64,000 nt of DNA from Calliopum simillimum (lineage: Eukaryota; Arthropoda; Insecta; Diptera; Lauxaniidae), in NCBI GenBank assembly GCA_951812925.1, contig OX638370.1, positions 116,760,897 through 116,824,896 of the forward strand, given 5' to 3'. Positions 58,467-64,000 of this stretch are shown one piece after another (the stretch's first letter is position 1; the number at the start of each line of letters is the position of its first letter). The translations under genes and the position numbers were made by a program. The notes beneath the pieces were generated by a model that was not told the DNA's origin, searched no databases, and saw only the letters and a program-made list of their open reading frames with translations.

Positions 58467-59777
58467 TTATATATTGTCAGGTTTTACATCGTATACTTCG
58501 ATTTCCATATTAAATTCTTCATCTAGATCAACACTTTCGATGGGTTGTGGGTTGGAATTGGAATATTCTGCCTCCGAATTAGACTTATCTGATGTGAATG
58601 GTTCCCCTTCCGTATCTGCATCACATTCAACCACTGTTTCATCATCATCATAATCATTAACTTTATAGGCTTTGAATTGTCCAACTTTTTTACCATCTAC
58701 ATAGTGAAATCCAAAAAAACACTTGTTACATATATATGAAGGGTCATGTAACTGGCGATCACTCTGCTCAACAATAAATACATATGAACGCTGACCACAC
58801 ATGTTGCACATGCGATCGTTGAATGAACTAAATGACGTAAGAAAAGGATATTGTGCGAGGGGAGGCATGCTTTTTATCATACTTTGTCCAATAACTTCAA
58901 TTTGTGAGAGAACAAAAGCATGTTCACAATTACCATGGTGCTGATAGAGTGCCGGAAAACCCAAACTAACATTGAGATCAATAAAATGCGTATCCTCCAT
59001 TTTAGCCACTTTGAAATTAAGGTTTTGATAGCCATCAGCTTGCTTAGCCCACTCACGTATGACTTTAGAGTAATCGGCATTTTCACTATTGCGCGTATCA
59101 TTGTAAAATGTATCAGTGATGAAGAAGAAAGCCGGATCTGTTGTCTTTGGAATTGGTTCTACGGTAGGATTATCACTTATTTCAAAGAAACGTTTGCCAT
59201 TGCAAACGCATGAGATTTTATCACGCAATTCCGTCAGTAAGTTAGAGCCCAAACACTGAAACTCTTGGGAAAAAACTGGTTTCTCCAAACACTGTCCGGC
59301 GTGTGTTGCTCGCGCCTGTCGGTAAATACGTATATAAATCAATAAATCTGAATAGGACTCAAAGGTATCCACACAATTTGAGATTGGCAATTTACAAGCA
59401 CGAAATGAGTGTCTGGTGCGCACAAATGGATTCTGATATTTTTCATTTTTCTTTGCTTCCACTAAAGTTTTAAATGTTTGTAGTTTGAGCAATTTTATAG
59501 TGTCTTTTGGAATTTGCAGTATAAAACGTCGATTTAACTCTGTAATACCGGGTACATAGGTGGATATGCGTATATCATCGTCTTGTTGCAAATGATTAAG
59601 TGAACAATTTTCTTCAAGCTCCTTAAATCTTTCGGGATTACCTTGTAATTTCATGGCCGCTGCGATATCATCATTTGACTGGACTTTGTGTTCATTTTTA
59701 AGTATTTCTTTGAAATCCTCCAATAGTGTGCGTAATCGAACAGGTGGTCGTGCCTCTTCACCCATTATTTCTTCCAT
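58467..59777 (-). CDS. Pbp49: SNAPC3 / PSEA-binding protein 49 (snRNA-activating complex subunit)
   Basis: The single coding exon of 436 residues starts MEEIMGEEARPP. The C-terminal half carries the SNAPc50 zinc-binding arrangement: C284-x-H286 (NCEHAF), C324-x2-C327 (CNMCG), C350-x2-C353 (CNKCF) and FHY at 357-359. The domain TDPAFFFITDTFYNDTR (about 213-229) and VSLGFPALYQHHGNCEH are typical of the family. The tail (376-436) is acidic. The protein binds the proximal sequence element of snRNA genes together with its partners, directing Pol II or Pol III. An acceptor-like poly-T/TTTCAG at about 59812 upstream of the ATG, and a possible donor near 59880 (CTGGTATTT), suggest a small 5' UTR intron. 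It lies 227 bp downstream of GTF3C6 on the same strand. Confidence 0.93.
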   Translation of the reverse strand: MEEIMGEEARPPVRLRTLLEDFKEILKNEHKVQSNDDIAAAMKLQGNPERFKELEENCSLNHLQQDDDIRISTYVPGITELNRRFILQIPKDTIKLLKLQTFKTLVEAKKNEKYQNPFVRTRHSFRACKLPISNCVDTFESYSDLLIYIRIYRQARATHAGQCLEKPVFSQEFQCLGSNLLTELRDKISCVCNGKRFFEISDNPTVEPIPKTTDPAFFFITDTFYNDTRNSENADYSKVIREWAKQADGYQNLNFKVAKMEDTHFIDLNVSLGFPALYQHHGNCEHAFVLSQIEVIGQSMIKSMPPLAQYPFLTSFSSFNDRMCNMCGQRSYVFIVEQSDRQLHDPSYICNKCFFGFHYVDGKKVGQFKAYKVNDYDDDETVVECDADTEGEPFTSDKSNSEAEYSNSNPQPIESVDLDEEFNMEIEVYDVKPDNI

Positions 59778-60004
59778 TTTCGTAGCAGAATAAAGTCACT
59801 TATGTTGCAAATCTGAAATAAAAAAAAAAAAAATCATTTTAAAATTTGCAAAAAATTAACGAGGATAGTTAATAAATACCAGGACTCATCTGAATAAGAG
59901 TAATTTGCGGAATAAGAAATAAAACCAATATTTGCTGCTTATTAAATTTATGTACTTCAATTAAACACTTATGAATATAGAAATTATGATATAAATTAGC
60001 ATTT

Positions 60005-60544
60005 TCAACTTTTGGCAATTTTTTCTGTCCATTGTGCATCTACTTTAGCTGGCATCAAGCTTATTGCTTCTTCATATGTTAAATTGGTTTTTAGACTCTG
60101 ATCTTGAGTTTTGTCGGCCTTTGATGAAACGCTTGGACAATCTTCAGTCTCTTTATCAGTGCCTTCTGTCTTCTCTACGAACATGCGTTGAAAATTTAAC
60201 ACTTTTGTGGTTTTTGCAAAGTATTTGTATTTTTGCTTGCACGTTGGTTCAAACAGCGGGTCACTGGGTGGCGCATTCTCGTCTTTCTCGAAAAAGACAT
60301 TTGTACCCATGGCATAGTCGTAGCTTCCTTAAATTCAAAATTATTACATGGTCTGCCCAACTTGTGATGGTTTTTATTTACCTTTAAAAACGCTGCCATT
60401 GATTTCTGCAATTGGATTGTCTGTTTCGATGCCAATTATTTTGATTGTTGCCTTCTGGTCGCTTATTTCATGTTCCATTAATTGATTTTTAAAATCAGCA
60501 AAGACTAGTATCTCTTCCTCCTCATATTCAGAGTCACTACTCAT
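60005..60544 (-). CDS. GTF3C6: GTF3C6 (TFIIIC 35-kDa subunit homologue), two exons
   Basis: Exon 1 is 60544-60382 (ATG in MSSDSEYEEEEILVFADFKN; donor AAAGGTAAAT) and exon 2 is 60327-60005 (acceptor TTTAAG). The join gives GSYDYAMGTNVFFEKDENAP and a 161-residue product. The central ATIKIIGIETDNPIAEINGS, VFKGSYDY.GTNVFFE and the following YKYFAKTTKVLNFQR match the small TFIIIC domain that GTF3C6 shares with yeast tau55. TFIIIC binds the A and B boxes of tRNA genes and recruits TFIIIB. The N-terminus is acidic, as in relatives. Annotated fly homologues may carry another symbol. Confidence 0.85.
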
Positions 60545-61602
60545 TTTTTATATATTTTCGAAATTTTTACTATAAACTTTACCTCAATAACAAAATCTGT
60601 TGATCTAAACAAAGATTATCATAATAATCTTTGGATCTAAACAACAAAAACCAACTACTGAACGAAAATTATGACGATGGTGGGTATGTTGAAGCGTCAG
60701 AGCCTGTTTACACAAGTTCAAAAATTGTTCGATATTAATAATTTGATAATCGACTTCAAATCAGTTGTAAAATGTTCAGAACATATCTAAGCACTGAATT
60801 CTACCTTAAACAGAAAACCGGTAAAATTGACTCTATCTATTATTTTCAGCTGTACTGGTAAATTTTGTGAGTGAAGGAACTTTTTTTTACTATCTATTTA
60901 TCAAGAAGAAAGTTTAGAAAAAGCATCGAATGTCAGCATTTTGTAGCTCAGCGTTATGAAATGTAAGGAAGATGCAGTAACATAATAAGTCCTAAAATTA
61001 TGTGACATATTTTATGAAAATGCCCTTTTAATAGAGCTGATGTTTATGAAGAAGCTCTAATAATACGCTTCCAACGGAGATTTAAATATGATGAGATTTA
61101 CAAATCTAGTCGTTAGATATTATCCGTTTTCACTGGCCGAAGGAGATTTATTCTCTTCTTAATATTTATCTTATACCCTATTTTCACTTGCCTGGTTAAC
61201 CAGCCTAAAATCAGAAAATCATGATAATCACAGAACCACGTTCACACCTTTTACCTGGATGAGTCATCTATCATTTCAATGACACTTTTTTGGCGTTTAC
61301 CAAATCACGACACTATTTTCACTTTTTTCAAATATATTTTTGTATATTTCAATTTTTAAATTTTTTTTAAAACAATTGAGCAGAATCAAATTTGTGAAAT
61401 TAAAGTTAATGATTTGCTTTTTTCATTAAAAAATGTCTTTTTAATTATTTTAGCGGATTATAATAATCAAAAGTTTGCCCCGAAGAGTTATGTAAGAAAA
61501 AAAATTTAAGTGAAAAGTAGTTTTAGCAGAGTCAGTATAAGTTGGAAACGCTTGGATGGATATTAAAAACTTTAGTCTCATATGATAGCTATTTTAATAA
61601 GC
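60545..61602. other. Region upstream of GTF3C6, no gene confirmed
   Basis: An ATG at 60669 (plus) opens MTMVGMLKRQSLFTQV and could be a first exon, in divergent orientation to GTF3C6, of the gene whose last exon is at 62361. No strong donor follows, so it remains unproven. The remainder is AT-rich. Confidence 0.3.
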
Positions 61603-62119
61603 TTTTAAAGTTTTTAATTTGTCAATCGTTATTTATAATTATTCATTTATACATTAGTATTCCCTAGCAAAAAGTTGGGGAGTAAATTCAACAAATAAAA
61701 GTGAAAAAACTCGCTCCCAACTGATTACCTTCGCCTTATCAATATTCTCAAGTTTTTCCTACTTTAAGCAAATTCATCAACTAATGCGACATTATGTATC
61801 TAATCATTTTATCAACATTTCTAAAAATTTTTCAACTTTATCAAAATTATTTTGATCTATCAACATTATCGAAGTTATGTTGGGCCTTATCGTAAATAAA
61901 TATTCTCGAGAATTTATTCACTAACTCCCTGGTTTGCAATCGTAAAAAAAATTTCGTGGAAAGGGAAAATTCACTGGAAAAATTATGTAATCGGCAATAA
62001 GTTGGGAGCGAGTTTTTTCACTTTTATTTGTTAAATTTACTCCCCAACTTTTTGCTAGGGAATACTAATGTATAAATGAATAATTATAAATAACGATTGA
62101 CAAATTAAAAACTTTAAAA
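61603..62119. mobile_element. Fold-back element with nearly identical 120-bp arms
   Basis: Arms 61603-61722 and 62000-62119 are inverted copies with one visible mismatch. They contain TATTCCCTAGCAAAAAGTTG and TGAAAAAACTCGCTCCCAAC. The 277-bp centre is AT-rich and unpaired. The high arm identity means a recent insertion or ongoing gene conversion. Confidence 0.85.
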
Positions 62120-62360
62120 TTGAAAATTATGTATCATTAGGTTTATTTTTCTTTAGTAGTTTTTTTCAACAATTTACATGACTTACTAAACATAATGGAT
62201 TGTGACCTTTTATTTTTCGAAGGAACTTGGTGATTAAACCATTATTTACTGGACAGCTCATCTATTTCTTAAATTGCTCTGATTAAACGGATTTACAATT
62301 ACTTGTGTCATTTCCAATACATATTTTATTAGAATTAACATATATTTTTTTGTTTTTTAG

Positions 62361-62489
62361 ATGGACGTCAAGTTTCTAATCAACCAGAGATACGCACGCA
62401 AAGGCAACCTCTCCGGTGTTGAGGCCAAGAAACGTTGCGAGGAACGTTTGGCTGCCCAGGCGGGCAAACCAAAGCCAATCAAGCTATAA
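62361..62489 (+). CDS. Terminal exon of an unrecognised small conserved-looking protein
   Basis: The sequence TTTTTTTGTTTTTTAG directly precedes an ATG that opens 42 codons (MDVKFLINQRYARKGNLSGV, EAKKRCEERLAAQAGKPKPI) and ends at a TAA at 62487. The codon usage is GC-richer than its surroundings and looks coding. It is most likely a last exon, with earlier exons between 60.6 and 62.3 kb, though the ATG could also be the start. An AATAAA at 62565 could be its polyadenylation signal. The basic, alanine-rich tail gives no clear function. It converges with the queuosine-salvage gene 180 bp away. Confidence 0.6.
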   Translation: MDVKFLINQRYARKGNLSGVEAKKRCEERLAAQAGKPKPIKL

Positions 62490-62669
62490 AAAGTTTTTCA
62501 GATTTTACTATTAACGTAAATTATTTGGTTTACATGCTATGTGTGGTTGGAAAATGATTAGAAAATAAAAGAAATTAATTTTTTAATAAAAACACTTTAA
62601 TATTAGTTATATTTGAGTAAAAAGAGAAGATGTTACACAAATCGGTAATAACGTAAGTTACAGTTCATT

Positions 62670-63176
62670 TCAATAGTAGATACTCAAAGTCTTATGAAAT
62701 GGTATGTATTCCAATTCCTTTGCATATTTCCGGCGATAGTCCCAAAGAAAGTTGTCAATCAATATAGAATTTACATTATCTTTAGATATATTTGGATAAT
62801 TTTTGTCAAGTTCTGCTAATACCGCCTTCTTGACAACTTCCACAATGTAAATTGATGCTCCACGTATTTCAACTTCCATTGGATCACCATTTTTCAGCAC
62901 TTCATCACGTTTGAGTACTTCCAGCAGCTCCGGTGTATATTCTAAAGCACCAAAGTGGACTAACACTTGCGGTATACGATAGTCGGCAAACATTGTAATA
63001 TCTAGCAAATCATTAAAATTGCCCAATCCTTTTCCTCGATAACATGCCCATAGATTACCAATTAGTATTTGCGCACGTTTGTATAGCGAAACACGTTGAC
63101 CTGCATACTCGGCTTCATCACGGAAACATGGGAACTCGCTTACGATTAATTCTAATAAACGTACAGGGGGTCGATT
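62670..63176 (-). CDS. QNG1: Queuosine 5'-phosphate N-glycosylase/hydrolase (QNG1, DUF2419), 3' exon
   Basis: The minus strand reads LLELIVSEFPCFRDEAEYAG, QRVSLYKRAQILIGNLWACY, ITMFADYRIPQVLVHFGALE, GDPMEVEIRGASIYIVEVVK, SILIDNFLWDYRRKYAKELE and IPFHKTLSIYY, then TGA. These are the C-terminal ~165 residues of the DUF2419 family (human C9orf64), with its conserved TMFADYR(I/L)PQVL and EVEIRG motifs and the PFH..(R/S)IYY end. The enzyme releases queuine from queuosine monophosphate for tRNA modification. The exon start is placed after CCAG at 63177-63180, giving NRPPVRLL, but those bases also belong to the end of a dispersed repeat. The N-terminal half is not in the window. Confidence 0.85.
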   Translation of the reverse strand, partial: NRPPVRLLELIVSEFPCFRDEAEYAGQRVSLYKRAQILIGNLWACYRGKGLGNFNDLLDITMFADYRIPQVLVHFGALEYTPELLEVLKRDEVLKNGDPMEVEIRGASIYIVEVVKKAVLAELDKNYPNISKDNVNSILIDNFLWDYRRKYAKELEYIPFHKTLSIYY

Positions 63177-64000
63177 CTGGTTCAGTGAAAAGTCGAAGTG
63201 AAAAGATTTTTTATCACTTCACCGTAAAAGCGATTCTTGTTGTTTAAAATTTTAAAAAATGTGAAAAGTTTTTTTACACCCCAAGAAAAAGTTTTCACTG
63301 ACAAATTCGACAGTGATAAAAATTTAATTTAATGAAAAATAAACATAAACAAATCAACAATAATTATTAAATGTCATTTCCCATAGTGAGCACTAATATT
63401 TCGCACAAAAATAAGATAGGCGTAGACAAGATTTTAAGAAGGACCTGCGAATTGAAGGTGCCCGATCAGATGGATATCTGCAAGACTCCACACGACCCTA
63501 ACTGATTTTAAATATAGTACGATGCGGTTCAATTTTACGATATTTGTACCATCGCAGGTTGAGTTGGTTTAGTTACCAAAAAAAGCACCCGAATGGTGAA
63601 AACAAATTAACCCCAATAGTAGTGAAAGCCGACTTTGATGATTTAAATTTTAATGTGAATCTTTGGATTACAATAAAAACTGATACATGTGACATATAAT
63701 CTTCTTTTGCAATACATTTTTGTTCAAGAATTTATATATTTTTTTTTTTTTTAAATAAACAAACTTACTGAATGCAAGATGCAAGTGTGTTTCTGTCAGT
63801 ATGCCCTTAATGGGTTTGGAAACTCCGCCTGAGTTTGAATCTCAATCTAAGTATTATATGCACCAACTTTAATGTATACAGCTTTATCCTTACGGGCGTT
63901 ATCGTAATTTCAATATACAGACAGACAAAATTATCATAAAGTCAATTCGAATCAACAGGACCAATCGGGCCTTAACTTTGCAATCTGAAAAAAATCAGGA
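63163..64000 (-). repeat. Dispersed element, copy B, abutting the QNG1 exon
   Basis: This is the inverse relative of 57720-58313, and extends beyond the window end. Its terminus, GAACCAGAATCGACCCCCTG on the minus strand, corresponds to GAACCAGACTCGACTCCCTG in copy A and runs into the QNG1 exon. A (CAGA)n-like run lies near 63919-63927. Confidence 0.7.

Overview
This is nuclear DNA of a higher fly (Diptera). The sequence is AT-rich, introns have GT..AG boundaries, and the conserved genes are metazoan (Atf6, SNAPC3/Pbp49, GTF3C6, a queuosine-salvage gene, a BTB-BACK-Kelch protein). The density of short inverted-repeat elements and the dispersed repeats carrying a GGCGTGGCACCGCCCAC-type core suggest a repeat-rich fly such as a tephritid. 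That last point is inference.

Layout. 1-27 kb has no recognisable conserved host gene. It holds a non-LTR retrotransposon relic (1.5-3.1 kb), a 129-bp tandem array (5.2-5.9 kb), two copies of a large dispersed repeat (7.6-8.9 and 16.0-17.5 kb), one TIR element nested in another (14.2-16.0 kb), a broken mariner (21.4-22.8 kb), and a run of MITEs (25.0-27.2 kb), one of them hAT-like with a perfect 8-bp target duplication. 27.8-29.5 kb is an intact two-exon BTB-BACK-Kelch gene. 33.7-39.6 kb is the most unusual region: fragments of what looks like a Fanzor1 (eukaryotic TnpB-like) nuclease gene, some scrambled between five copies of an ~85-bp hairpin, some split by a 1.6-kb palindromic insertion, with a Harbinger transposase fragment at one junction. 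44.7-54.0 kb is Atf6 on the minus strand in three coding exons, its introns full of transposon debris. 56.6-58.3 kb is more transposon debris. 58.5-60.5 kb holds SNAPC3 and GTF3C6 head to tail on the minus strand. 62.4-63.2 kb holds the last exon of an unrecognised plus-strand gene, convergent with the 3' exon of the queuosine-salvage gene, which abuts a repeat that has a second, inverted copy at 57.7-58.3 kb.

Functional links. SNAPC3 (snRNA promoter binding) and GTF3C6 (TFIIIC) both serve RNA polymerase III or snRNA transcription and lie 227 bp apart. Atf6 is the ER-stress sensor. The queuosine gene acts in micronutrient salvage for tRNA modification. No array, operon or other organised multi-gene system is visible apart from the Fanzor relic, which is inactive as it stands.
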